Of a DNA stretch of 64,000 nucleotides, positions 23,006-34,667 are shown one piece after another. The position numbers and the translations under genes are program-made. Each line of letters opens with the position of its first letter. The stretch's first letter is position 1. Origin of the DNA: Oxyruncus cristatus (lineage: Eukaryota; Chordata; Aves; Passeriformes; Cotingidae); contig VXAY01007012.1 in the NCBI GenBank assembly GCA_013399855.1, positions 126,533 to 190,532 of the forward strand, in the 5' to 3' direction. A model generated the notes under the pieces. That model worked only from the letters and a program-made list of their open reading frames with translations. It was not told the origin of the DNA and did no database searches.

Positions 23006-26000
23006 ACCAAGTCACAAACACAGGAGTGCTTGAATATCTTGACCTTTTAAAGTGCAAGTGAAACACAAACACACATAAACGAACACACATGGACAGATGT
23101 ACATGTCACAGTGTATAGTGGTGCCTAAAAATACACACACACATCTGCATGTGTTTTAGTAGCAAAATATTAATGATATTTGCTCTCAACACTTGTTTGC
23201 CAGAAAGCCTCCTCTGAAGGGTATTATTAATTCGGGGTCTGTGGGGGAGTTCAATGAAAAAGCAACAACAGAAACTGTGAGATTTTAGCAAACATAAAAA
23301 AGTGTCATCTAATAGTTCGTCAAACAGCTCTTGTCACACAGATAAACCTTTTATCTCTCTCTCCCAGATTCTAATCGAGGGTACAGTTTGCATGTTACAT
23401 GTCACTGCAGCAACCAACTCAGCTGGGATTCCCTATGCCCTGGGAAATAAACTCATTTTGACCCAAATGAGCATTTCAGAGTCGTGTTTTATCTTTTCCA
23501 ATTAACATGTTGGTTATTATTTGTTAGTCAAGACAGCAAGAGTGCATTTTCTCACCAAAGGGATGGGTTTCAGAGCAGGCTGTATCTGTTTGTTTGGAGG
23601 GCTCTGCATACAGAAGAAAACCAAAATACTTTATGGGAAATGTGATTTTAAGACAAAGTTTTCATTGTGGTTAAAAAAAAATATAAATAAATACTCTGAA
23701 ATCTTAAGCCTAAAGAATAAAATTCCAACATTTTTATTACTTAAGAATTCATTTTATAGCCTCCAGAATATTTTTTATTATCCAAATATAGTAAAGATAG
23801 TCTAAAATAAATTTTTAAGTTTCTCATTCTATCATATTCTTACAATATTTACATGGTTGAACAAATTGAATGTTTGATTTTGGCTGTGCACAATCAGCTT
23901 TTCCTGGATTTGAAGTCATAATTAATTGCTCACATTGAAAATAGAAACCAAGTGATAAATGTGTTGTTGTCTCAAGTTAAGGCTTAACTCTGAAAATACA
24001 GAAATAAAACCTTTCTGTCTTATTTTTCTTGTGAGTCTTATGGCTCTTCCTAATAGGTTCAATAGTCTTGGGATTTGCAATTTTTTTATATCAACTTTCA
24101 TTCAGCTGATTCGAATTTCTAGCTTGGATGTTCTTGGTAAATAATTTAAAAAAAATAACATTTTGGGCTATGTCTATACTCATAAATTGAGTAAGGCTTG
24201 GGATCAAGACTTCATCTGGTTCCTGGATGATTTTCATCCTTGGGCTGTTTCACTTGTTTGTGGGAGGCCGATAAAACAATTCCACATTTACAATTTTCAG
24301 CATTTCTTATTTTCTCTGGAGTATTTGGATGCTTGGGCATGCCCTGATGAGGAAAAGGAGCCCAAATGAGGATGAGTGGTGGGACATCACCTGCTGAGCG
24401 ATGCCCCCAGAGCACTCACCTGATTGTTCTCATCTCTCCTCGGACACAAGGGAGAAACAGGAACTTTTTGGCAGGTTTGTGATGCAATGTGTAATGATGT
24501 TGGTGATGTATTTTCACGTTTACCTTCAGAGGAGATGATGCTTTGTGATGTTTCTCCTCCAGCTCAGGAAGGTTAAGGCGGCCTGGGCTGCATGTGCCAG
24601 GGAGCAGGAGCTCCTTGCCTTTCTTTACCACAAGAGGGGATTTCCCTTCTCTCCAACTGATTGAAGAGGTTTTTTAGGAATTTTCTTTTCCTTAAGCATT
24701 GTTCTTATTAAAAATAGTTCACTACCTTGGGCCATAAAAGAAATTCTCTTCTGATCAGGCCTCCTGCCTCAAGCAAGTAAATAAATAGCATCCGTTTGAT
24801 GTAGCAAATGTGCAAGTTGCATGTTTACTTCTTCACTTTGAAAAAACATATAATAGCCACTACCTTTTTCTTCCCCAAGGTTCATGTTGTTGTAAAATAA
24901 ACAGATGTTTGGGGGAGTGGTGAAAAGAAATATATACATTTATAATGTCTAAAGTACTCCCAGTCACACTGATTAACAAGCATGACACCGGGCGATAAGA
25001 AAACAGAAGATATCTGTAGTCACTGGCTTTGTTTTTATTTTATATTTTCTACTGTAAAATGTCTGGCATTGCCAAAAAAATAAAACCTGCTTTGAAAGCC
25101 AGACATCTGTTTTCAGAGCTTTTGAGGCTGCAAGCATGAAATGTAGGAAATATATAAGAAAAGACCCTAGCAAAGAGTCACGTTCCCCCCCCCCCGAACA
25201 TGAAAAGCTATATGAAAATCAAATCCAAATAAATATGGGAACCCATTTTATGAACCAAGGGTCCTCCTTTAAGCCAATGGTTTATGTGGAATATATGTGA
25301 CCCTCCGTTTTCAAACTTGAGCTTGCCCTTAGCAGTTCACAAAGATCTTCTCAAGGGACTCCCGGCTCAGCATCTCCTTCTAGAGCAGCACAAAATTTAA
25401 GTCTGCTTTGGTGTAATCATGTTTCTTTGTCACTGGCTTATCTGAGCATCATGTAGTGGAGGATTAAGTGGAGTGATTAAGACTGCTTACTTTATTTTTG
25501 CTCTTGTTTTCTCCCACTCTGAGGAAGTGGAAACGAAAAGCAAGGATTGAGCCTCCTAGTGCAGACTCCTGTTGTTTCTACTCTCATCCAGCATAACAAA
25601 TCCATCAGAAATTCATATCTGGGGTCCAGATGAATGTGCAGCTGGTGTGATTGACATGGCCCCAAGAATGATCATAGATACCAGTCACCTGTTGAAAGGA
25701 AAACCACCCATGATGCCCATTTAATTTATCTAAGCAGTGTTCCTGAGTGTTGGGATTACTCTGAGGGATCTTCGAGGACCTGATGCAAAATCCCACTGGA
25801 GTCCACAGGTCACCCCTGACTTTGAAATAAGAGCCAAGGCACTTTCAAACTCCTGTGAACCATTATTGGCATTTTTGTCACACATTCAATCACTCATTCA
25901 CTTCACTCAGAGTTTACCTAAATTACTGTTTTAATTTATAGAGGCTTGAATTGTTACATTCCTCTCCTTGGAATTAATTTTTGCTTGATTTTCCTTCCTT

Positions 26001-28732
26001 GAGTAGACCCAAATTATGTGTGCATTTGCTAACATGCAACTTCACAGACATTAAACAGATGGACAATCCTTTTTTATTCTACAGAACAAGTATCCAGGTA
26101 AGGAGAGCTATGCATGTTTTCAGGACATGGCCACAATTCAGTTCTTTCTTGCAGCCTTATTGTTTCCTTAAATCACTAAGCTGTTTAACTGTGAAATAAA
26201 TATTTTACCAGCTTCTGTATTTTATATGGCAATTCAGTTCAGTGATATGGCCAGTTTTAGTTTTAATATTTGATGTATAATTATCTAGTTATTACTCTTA
26301 AGCAGTTTTGCTGCTCTGGAAGATTCAGGTTTGACTAAACAAAAGTGAAACTTTCTTCATTTATTAGCAACACATGAGCAAATTGTGCTGCAGCTGTAAA
26401 TATTTCCCTGTAGCTGTAAATATTTCCCTTGTAAACCAACTTTGAATTCTCTGCATTTCCCATCCACTGACAAGAGGACAGGAACATGCATACATAGATT
26501 ATATACTTTATAGCACAAGACCGGAATAATTACAGGAAAAATAAAAGTTACTGGAAAGGAGGTGAGTGAGGATTTTGAGACAGAAAATCCTTAAGGTTAG
26601 ATTTATCCCACTTTCTTATACAAACAGAAGAAAGAGGCACCTGCCCCCCAGGGGAGTTTGGAGGAAGTAAATATAAACTGCAAGTCAGCCAGGAGCACAG
26701 ATGATACCTCTGCTGAACCGTAGAGGTTTTGATGATATTAAAATGCAGAGGTCTTGGAAAAGCTACTGCCTCACCCTTACAGAAACCAGGCAGACCTTGG
26801 GTTAAGATTCTTAATTTAAGTAAATTTTCCACATGTCTTTATTATGATTTGCACCCTTCAAAACCTCCCACAATTTTGCCTTCATCTGTTGGTAGTCAGT
26901 AACAGATTAGGAGTATATGTTGTGTTGAAGGGTTCCCTCTTGGTATTACCCTCCCTTACCTTAACTGACAGAAACTTTTTATTATCAGTTCATATAAAAA
27001 CATAAGACATATTCACAAAAAATATTTGAGATACTTTTACTTTAAAAATACCTACCTTTACAAATCGGAAAGGCACAAATACGTGTGCAATACCACATAT
27101 TTAAAATTTGCTAAAAATGTGATTTCCACATGCATGATTAACTGTTTTCAAGTGGAAATCCACCTCGTGTAAGTAGGTTAGGGTTAGAAAACCAGGCTTC
27201 AAAGGAATTTGGTGTGCCTTCTTCACCTTTGAGATTCAAACACTGGAGCCAGGATTGAAAACCAAGGTATTTCAGGTGTCTGCATTTAAAAGACTTTGTT
27301 TATGTTAAGGCTTAGGTCACCTTAGTAGGTATGTTTTAATGAAAACATTACCTCTCTGTGACCTTTGGGATTTGAAGGTGAAAATGCAGTCACTGGAAAA
27401 AGGAATCCTAATTGTCATAGATGAAATCTTTGGCATTAAAGACATTGTTTCTCATCCTTGTGAGTGACTTAGTGCAACAATGAAGTTTGCTGACTTCACA
27501 GAAGAGGTAACAGGGTGGCTGCTGAATTACCTTCTTCCCCCAAAAACACAGTTCTGAAACATTAACAAAATTAAAGCATGGCTTAAAAAATGTTTGAAGA
27601 CAGACCTTTAAGATGGTCATGCTAAATTTTTCTCTGAATAACTCAGCCTCGACCTGCACTACTCAAATATGAATAGAATTTGTGCTGATACCTGTGTTTT
27701 ACAGGACATTACCTAGTTATTGGTGATTTATTTTATTCCCTGTTTTTCATTAAATAATATCCAGTCATTAAAACAAAATAAGGTATCGCAATAACACACT
27801 TTCTAAAACTGTAGTAATTTATAAATTGTGTCAGACATCTGGGACAGAGGTTCTTTATGTCAAGTATTAAATCTATTTAGCAGTTTATTTGCAACATATT
27901 TGCAACTTCAGAAAGAAAGGAAGAAAGGAAAGAGAGTGGGTTTTTTCCTACATTTTTTTGCATTAATGAAGCTAACAGCCTTTGTGCATTTGCAAAAAGT
28001 CAATTGAAGTAAATGACTTTTTACGACCATTATTAACTTCAGTTGTCACTGGAATGTCACCAACAAGTTATTCATTTCATTTCAAACTGGATTTTTTTAA
28101 GCACAATAGCATCAAAATTGCTGAAATCCAAACCTTTATTTTTTTTCTTACGGAGAACAGGGAGGGTGGAAAGGATCTGTCGGTTCCCTAAATTCAGGGC
28201 AAGGCAAAGTGGGAGGAAAAAAAAGCTAAAGTTTCAAAATCATGGTTTTACACTAGTTTAAAAGCCTGAGTGATGAGCGAAACACATCATATTTCCACTT
28301 AAGTCTTGCACAGACTGAAGAGAAAGATGGGTTTGTGAGCCTTTCTCATGTTACTTATCTACAACAAAATCCAGAACAAAACAGGACTCAGCAATGCCTA
28401 TCTGCTGGTGTGTGAGGGAGCCCTGATGTGGGAGGTGAGCAAACAGAGACTGTGTTTCATTTTGAACCCAAGCTCGCCCTGTCCAGGCATTTCCCAGCTT
28501 GGAGAGCAGCCAGCCTTAGGCTGCAAGTGACACAGACCCATCAGTGCTGCTGAAAGGAAAAACATGGACACCGGGGCTGTGCGTGTGTCGTCAAACTCAC
28601 AAATCCCCTGGGCAAAGCGCCAGGATCCCTCATTCCAAGGACTGCTGCCTATGAACGGCATTGGTAAGATCACACCAGCTTTGGATGGCTGCCTTCCAAC
28701 ACAATTCCAGCAGGTCTACAACCTGCACCGCA
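23006..28732. other. Gene-free unique sequence (5.7 kb)
   Basis: No exon, RNA gene or recent repeat recognised. A short CA patch is at 23133-23146 and a C11 run at 25185-25195. A faint MIR-like patch (GGAGCCAGGATTGAAAACCA near 27245) is too short to call. Short frames on both strands have no coding character. Confidence 0.45.
26392..26432. repeat. Tandem 20-bp duplication
   Basis: AGCTGTAAATATTTCCCTGT is followed directly by AGCTGTAAATATTTCCCTTGT, so the units differ by one extra base. Confidence 0.85.
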
Positions 28733-29235
28733 GGATCACAGAATTACCAAGGTTTGAAAAGACCTCTACGATCACGGAGCCCAATCGCTAACCCAGGTGT
28801 GGCAGTCCCACCACTAAAACATATTCCTAAGCAGTGCATCTACATGTGTTTTGAATGCCTCCAGGGATGGTGATTCCACCACTTACCTGGGAAGCCTCTT
28901 CCAATGCTTGACCACCCTTTCAGAAACAAAATTTTTCCTAATATCTAATCTAAAAGTCCCTTGGCACAACCTAAGGCCTTTTGTTCTCATCTTGTCACTT
29001 GTCACCTGAGAATAAAAGATCAATTCCCACCTGTCTACAACCTTCTTTCAGGCAGTTGTAAAGAGCAATAAGGTCCCCCCTGTTCTTCCTTTTCTGCAGG
29101 CTGAGTCCCCACAGCTCCTTCAGCTGCTCCTCATCAGACTTGGGTTCCAGATCCTTCCCCAGCTCCATTGTCCTTCTCTGGACATGCTCCAGCACCTCAA
29201 TGTCTTTCCTGTAGTGAGGGGCCCAGAACTGTGGG
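28733..29235 (-). mobile_element. CR1 LINE 3' fragment including ORF2 C-terminal remnant
   Basis: The longest CR1 copy in the window, about 500 bp, in minus orientation. It runs from the 3' tail (complement of GATCACAGAATTACCAAGG) through the CTCCAGGGATGGTGATTCCA block. It continues into sequence encoding the last part of the CR1 reverse transcriptase polyprotein: the minus-strand frame 28995-29264 includes IEVLEHVQRRTMELGK and [15 protein letters not shown], both hallmarks of CR1 ORF2. The frame is broken toward the 3' end, and the element is truncated near 29235, so it is a dead pseudogene fragment. Confidence 0.95.
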
Positions 29236-30590
29236 ATTTCTAAATCACTTTCTACATTAAACATAGGTTAAATAATAGAGCTCTACCAAGTTCTTTGCTG
29301 ATGCAAACTTAAGGCCATTGGTATCTCCTCAGCAGGATGTGAAGTTTCTGCTGTGAGATTTCTGGCGTTTGAATGGATTTAATTTGAAGTAGGAATACTT
29401 TCCAGTCTCCCCTTCTTCCCTGTTTCAAATAAGTGTCACTGTAATGTCACTGGAAGAGAGGAATGGTAGGAAGCACTTGCTACAGTGCTAGTTTGAAGGA
29501 AAGACTGGGATAGGAAGAGGGATAGAGTCAGACAGTGAGATGTGGTCCTAATGGATGCAGCAGGTGAAGGGACAAGGCCAGGCCAGAGAAGCAAAGAATC
29601 CCCCAATACGGGGGATGTAGCAGGTTGGGCTGCAAATAACGGTGCGTTTGCAGCCACCTCTCTGTGCCATTCTCAGATTTCCATGCATGGAAATGTCATT
29701 TTGGCAGCCTGCAGTCCCTCCACACAGCTCCCGTTCTTCTGCCCCCGAGGCCAGTTTTTGGGTAAGAATGTCTGTTTCTTCCAGTTGCTTGATCTGGAAA
29801 AGAAACTAATTTTCAAAACTATTTCTTGGTCCTGACTGAGTGCCTCCTTCTGCTCCTGCAGTGTTGACACCAGGAATAGGCAAGATTCTCAGGGAAGGCA
29901 AGAATCAGAGACTACAGCTAGAAGGCGAGCTGCAAGAAGGTGAAAAGGTAAGAGAACGGCTCAGACAAGGTTAAGATGTGTCTGTAATACATTTAGCTTT
30001 AAAGTAGCTTCCTCAGGCACTGCTGGCAGCAGAGCTGAGCAGAGTTACAACCATGCTCCTCCGTCAGGCTTTGCAATTTGGGCTCTTCTCTGCACTCTCC
30101 TGCACGCACTACCTAAACAAGTGAGCTGGAATTAGCTCAGAGGTATCCACATGTGGTGCAGTCACACCTTGTCCTGCCCTAAGTCACAAGAATGGAAAAT
30201 ATCTACAGCTTCTTCCTGGAATGAGAAAAATAGTCTTTCCCAGTTCATTAAGGTCAGGACACCGCTGGAAACTTGAAGAGGCAGGAAGTTTTAGCTTTGA
30301 AACTTCTTTATACAAGGGAAAAGAGTTCTTTGTGTTTGGCAGGAGAACAACAAAAGTCTTTGCTTTAATAACATTCTAATAATATGTAATATTATATACA
30401 TTTGGCTAGTAAAATGCACCACAAATTGCTTTCGTTGAGCACTTGAGACAAACATTACAAGGAAGGAAGTCCAGTACTTGGCCAAATATGCAATTAGCTG
30501 CCACCCTGAAGCAGGATTTCAGATCAGTGTATTATCTCTTCAGGATTAAAGAAGTGGCAGTTAAAAATAGGAAGCCATAATTAAAAAAAA
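29236..30590. other. Gene-free unique sequence
   Basis: No gene recognised. 29540-29870 is less AT-rich and open on both strands for 70-97 codons without recognisable domains or splice sites. Confidence 0.4.
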
Positions 30591-30629
30591 NNNNNNNNNN
30601 NNNNNNNNNNNNNNNNNNNNNNNNNNNNN
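30591..30629. other. Assembly gap (39 N) inside poly-A
   Basis: N run flanked by A8 on the left and A19 on the right. The true sequence is probably a long A tract of unknown length. Confidence 0.95.
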
Positions 30630-30648
30630 AAAAAAAAAAAAAAAAAAA

Positions 30649-33600
30649 GATTTAAGAGTGCTTGTGGTGAAGCTCCTCACACATGACACAAATTAGTGTG
30701 CTGCCCAGACAGAAAGAAGCAGCGAGGTAAAAAGAGCAAAGAATCTGATCTTGTCTTAAATCCAACGGGCAAAATTGCCTGACCACGTGAAGTCATACAG
30801 TGGTAGCCCAGGCAGAACTGCCTCCCTCAAGTAATTTCCATGACAGCGAATTCATAAGAGCACCCGTTCTCTTGGTTGCCTTTCAAGTCAATTGTAGTAG
30901 TCCTGGAGGCTTCAGTGGCATTTGGCTTCGGTTTTCATTTGAATCCAGCAGCAATTTTGCCATCAACCTCAGTGTAAACAAGATCAGGATCTAAATCACT
31001 GGGGGAGGTTTTCAGCCAATATAAATTGCCTTCATTACAAGCTAGGGCTGTGGCAATTCCACTTTCAAGATGCAACGATTTGCACCATGGAGTTATGACA
31101 ACTCTGCCTTAGGGGCAGGATCAATTGCCCCATACTGCAGTGGCATTTTGTCAACTGTATAAGATCTGGCCATCGTTTTAGAACTTGTGATCATATGCAT
31201 TAAACATTTCTTTCCATTCGACTGAGGCCATCAGGGCTTTTGTGACTCACAATATCTAGGATAACATTCAGCTCTTAATCAAATAATGGGAGGAAAACTT
31301 CTGTACGAAACCATGGGTTTCAAAAGAGGAAAAATTATCAAGACTATGGCACCAGCTTTAAAACATAATCTGGTCTTTGTTTACTGATGGTGTGGTTACA
31401 GACAGCAAGAGGGCAAGATTCAAAGTTAATATAAACATTTTCTCAGGCCTGACCCTTTTATTACCTGTATTAAAAAGTTGATAAAATTATAATAATTAAA
31501 AAAAATAGATTCTGAGGGGGGAAAAAAGAAAGAGAAAACCCCAAACACTCATCTGCCAAAGAAGACTTGCGCTTGCATGAGCTGAAGGTTGATGTCAGAC
31601 AAATTTCAGTGAAGAGGAGATTTATAAACATGATGTAACTCTGACAAGCTGGGCTTTGTATGTTGGCAACGGAAAGTTTAAGAAAATACCCATGTGCAGA
31701 GGCACACACAGACAAACACACATCTATGTTGTGTATTGGGTTTAAAGCTTTCTTGCTCCAGAAAACTTATTGAAAGAGATTATGTGTCTCATCTTGTCTC
31801 TGTTTAAAAATAGAGCCCTTATATGTTTTTTTTTATTAGCTTGTTTTAGGATTACCTTAATCCTGCCCAAAATTTTTCACCACTTCCCCCTAGTCCAATT
31901 TGCAATGGTAATCTGTTTATGAAGGGTAATGCTGGAATAACTGTAAATATCTTTCCAACAGAACCCAAACAATAAAAACAAAAGCTGCAGCTTAGGGGAG
32001 CTTTGGTGTGCCGAAAACCAAGCTCAGTTAAGCAAACCCTGCGATGGATAACAATCCAAATCACGTCACTGAACCATGGGAAGTTGCAAAGTGTGGGATA
32101 AACATGAAGAAACTTCTGCTTGCTGGGAAAATCCTGCCCTTATTTCATTTTCATGTGGTCTCATGGGTAAAACTGAGAATGATTTGGATCCTTATGTGGT
32201 TTTCCACATAGATGTAGTCGTTTATCCAAGAGATGAAAATAACTGCTTTTTTATTATTTCATTTGGACAGGGTTTTACAGACATTTTTAGAATTTATTTT
32301 AATATGGTCTTTTTTTTTTTGTAACCCTGGTGAAATCTGCTGAGTTTCTGTCTAGGTCAGGCGATGGACACAGATGTAGATACAGCCCACAGTGTACCAA
32401 GGTGTCCAAGTACCCTCCTGTCCTGATCAGAGATAGATAGGGATGTGTTACACCTCCCTATTTAATCCATGTACACAGTCCTCCTTCCCATGGAAACTTT
32501 GTGGTTGAACAGTTCTGTGTCTACTTGGGACTCATGTCTGTTCAGCATCGCCATCACAGCTAAAGCATCCCCACCCCTACTAGATTAGAGGTAGCTTGGA
32601 TGTCTTGCAGTGACATATTACCACTTAAAAGCAGATACGTATTACTACTTAAAACACAGTTAAAAAAAACTTGTTTAATAAATAAATAAAATACTAACTT
32701 CACCTATTTGGAACTGAAAGCCTGATAATGAGAAGTGAGTTAACTCTAAACTGTCCAGTCCGAGAGCAAGGAAATTCAATTTACCTGGCTGTAAGCTGGA
32801 TTCAAGGAAATTTGTTTTTCCAGTGAATCCAGTAGCTGTTGGATCACAACCTCTTGTCAGTGAACATTAAGCCAGGAACAAATAAAAGCGTGGACATGTT
32901 TTTTTGTGTGATTAATTGCTTTGTTTTTTCTACCAACCACATGGTAAAACAGTGGGGAGGGCAATGGTGGATTAGGTGGAATAGCGTGGGGAAAATACAT
33001 CTTTCCTTATGGATTTTTCTGTTCAATTTTTCATTCAAGACCAATATTTAAGTTTTAATTTAGACTTTCATCTTCAGGAAATGCTAATCTTAAACCCTCT
33101 GGATCTCAGTATCTCCAGCAGCAAAACGGAGAACACAAATATATACACAATGCCTTCAGTGGGTACCAGGGATGCTTACAAAGTGTCCAGGTGTCTCAGA
33201 GTGAAATGCAACCTCCATAGAAAAGATGTAAACCCTGAACCTCCCCATCTGGGGGTAACCTGAAGGATGTGCATCGTGCTAAAACTCCAGAAGCTGGTTT
33301 TTAATCATGGAGGCACTATCGTAGTTAGCTTGGAAGTTTCCAGGAGAACTAAATGTGAGAGTAAAGATACGTCCAAAATCACCTCTGTTCCCTTTGCAGC
33401 TTAGACCCAGGGAGGAGAGTAGCCTGCAGCACTGAGACCCCTCACAGAGAGGCAGTGGAAAACTGCCTTTGAGTAGACAATGCTGAGCAGAGGGCTTAGA
33501 CTTCAGCCAAAGGTCTTTTAAAAAGAGGAGGATAGTCCAGTTTAATATTTTAGATCTTTGAGATGATAGATCTGCATTAGAAAAATACACACCTGTCCCT

Positions 33601-33840
33601 CTCACCCTCTCTTCTTCACATATCCCTTCTTCACCCAGGTTTTATAAATCTGTTATTACTATTCTACTACAGACCTGAGTCTCCACAAGTACTCAGTACA
33701 CAGAATAAATGGTTTGGCCTTACAGGTGCTGCCGTAGAGCTAACGCAAAATTCTCCATCAGAATTTTCTCAACAGTGGAATAAAATCTTCCTGAAATGAA
33801 AAAACTAAAAATATACTTGGTCAGGGGAGAGGATGAGAGA
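30649..33840. other. Gene-free unique sequence
   Basis: No exon or repeat recognised in about 3.2 kb. Local A-rich stretches at 31496-31530 and T-rich stretches at 32307-32321 only. Confidence 0.4.
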
Positions 33841-33880
33841 TGGGGGGGGNGGGGAGAGGGGGGGGGGGGGGGGGGGGGGA
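33841..33880. repeat. Poly-G tract (G22) with an N
   Basis: G8, N, G4, AGA, then G22, followed by purine-rich AGAGGAGGAGG. The run is capable of forming G-quadruplexes. The single N and the exact run length should not be trusted. Confidence 0.9.
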
Positions 33881-34439
33881 AGAGGAGGAGGAAAAGGTGG
33901 GCTCATTAATCTGCTCTAATAATAAATCCTTATCACTTATGCATTTCAGCTTCTCCTTCAGCCTCCACGTTCTATATTTAAATACATCTGCTTCACACAT
34001 GCTTTGCCAATTAGCTGGTGATATTAACTGTTCAGCACTATCTATTAACACATGGCACTGCTGAACGGCGTGAGAGACAAGCTTGACCAGGAGAGATAGT
34101 CATTCATGAGGCACACATTTCTCCCTATAACTCCGAGGTAGGAAGATAGGAAAGTGGTACAGCAATTGACCTAGGTTGTACATCAAGGCTAAATAGACAC
34201 AGAGTAAATTACAGACAAGTGAGACAAGCTACTAACCGTTCCTTTAGCAGCCCATAATGTCAGTAATTCTATTACAGTGATTGCTGGTTATGCAATGCAG
34301 TTGCGATGTAAATTTTTCTCTTTTTTTTTTTTTTTTTTTTCCTTTCTCTCTGTCTCTGTCTGTCTGCACTGTAAAATTTGTAGCCCAGTGATGGAACAGA
34401 TATATATACCTATTGCAGAAGGGGAGGTTTTTACGTTGG
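33881..34439. other. Unique sequence with T20 and CT-rich tract
   Basis: T20 at 34321-34340 runs into CCTTTCTCTCTGTCTCTGTC. No gene recognised. It ends at a CR1 copy. Confidence 0.5.
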
Positions 34440-34667
34440 GTACTGGGAAAAATTTTTGCAATGAAGGAGTTGTCAGGTGCCAGAAGAGGCTGCCCAGGGA
34501 AGTGCTTGAGTCACCAAACCTGGAGGGATTTAAAATTTGTGTAAGACATGGTGCATTGGGGTCATGGTTTAGTGGCGGACTTGGTAGCGCTGTCATAACA
34601 GCAGGACTCAATGATCTTAAAGGTCTTTTCCAACCTAAATGATTCTATGATTCCGTATTGATTCTAC
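34440..34667 (+). mobile_element. CR1 LINE 3' fragment
   Basis: Plus-strand CR1: GAGGCTGCCCAGGGAAGTGC, CTGGAGGGATTTAAAATTTG, the GTTTAGTGG block, then GGACTCAATGATCTTAAAGG and TTCCAACCTAAATGATTCTA, ending in degenerate octamers. This subfamily has the ACTCAATGATCTTAAAGGTC end, different from the copy at 22.7 kb. About 230 bp, 5'-truncated. Confidence 0.93.

Noticed and set aside
27238..27280. A MIR fragment around GGAGCCAGGATTGAAAACCA
   Set aside because: Only about 20 bases agree and the rest of the MIR core is absent.
28995..29264. An 89-residue protein gene
   Set aside because: The sequence is the C-terminal remnant of CR1 ORF2, truncated and without a start or promoter.
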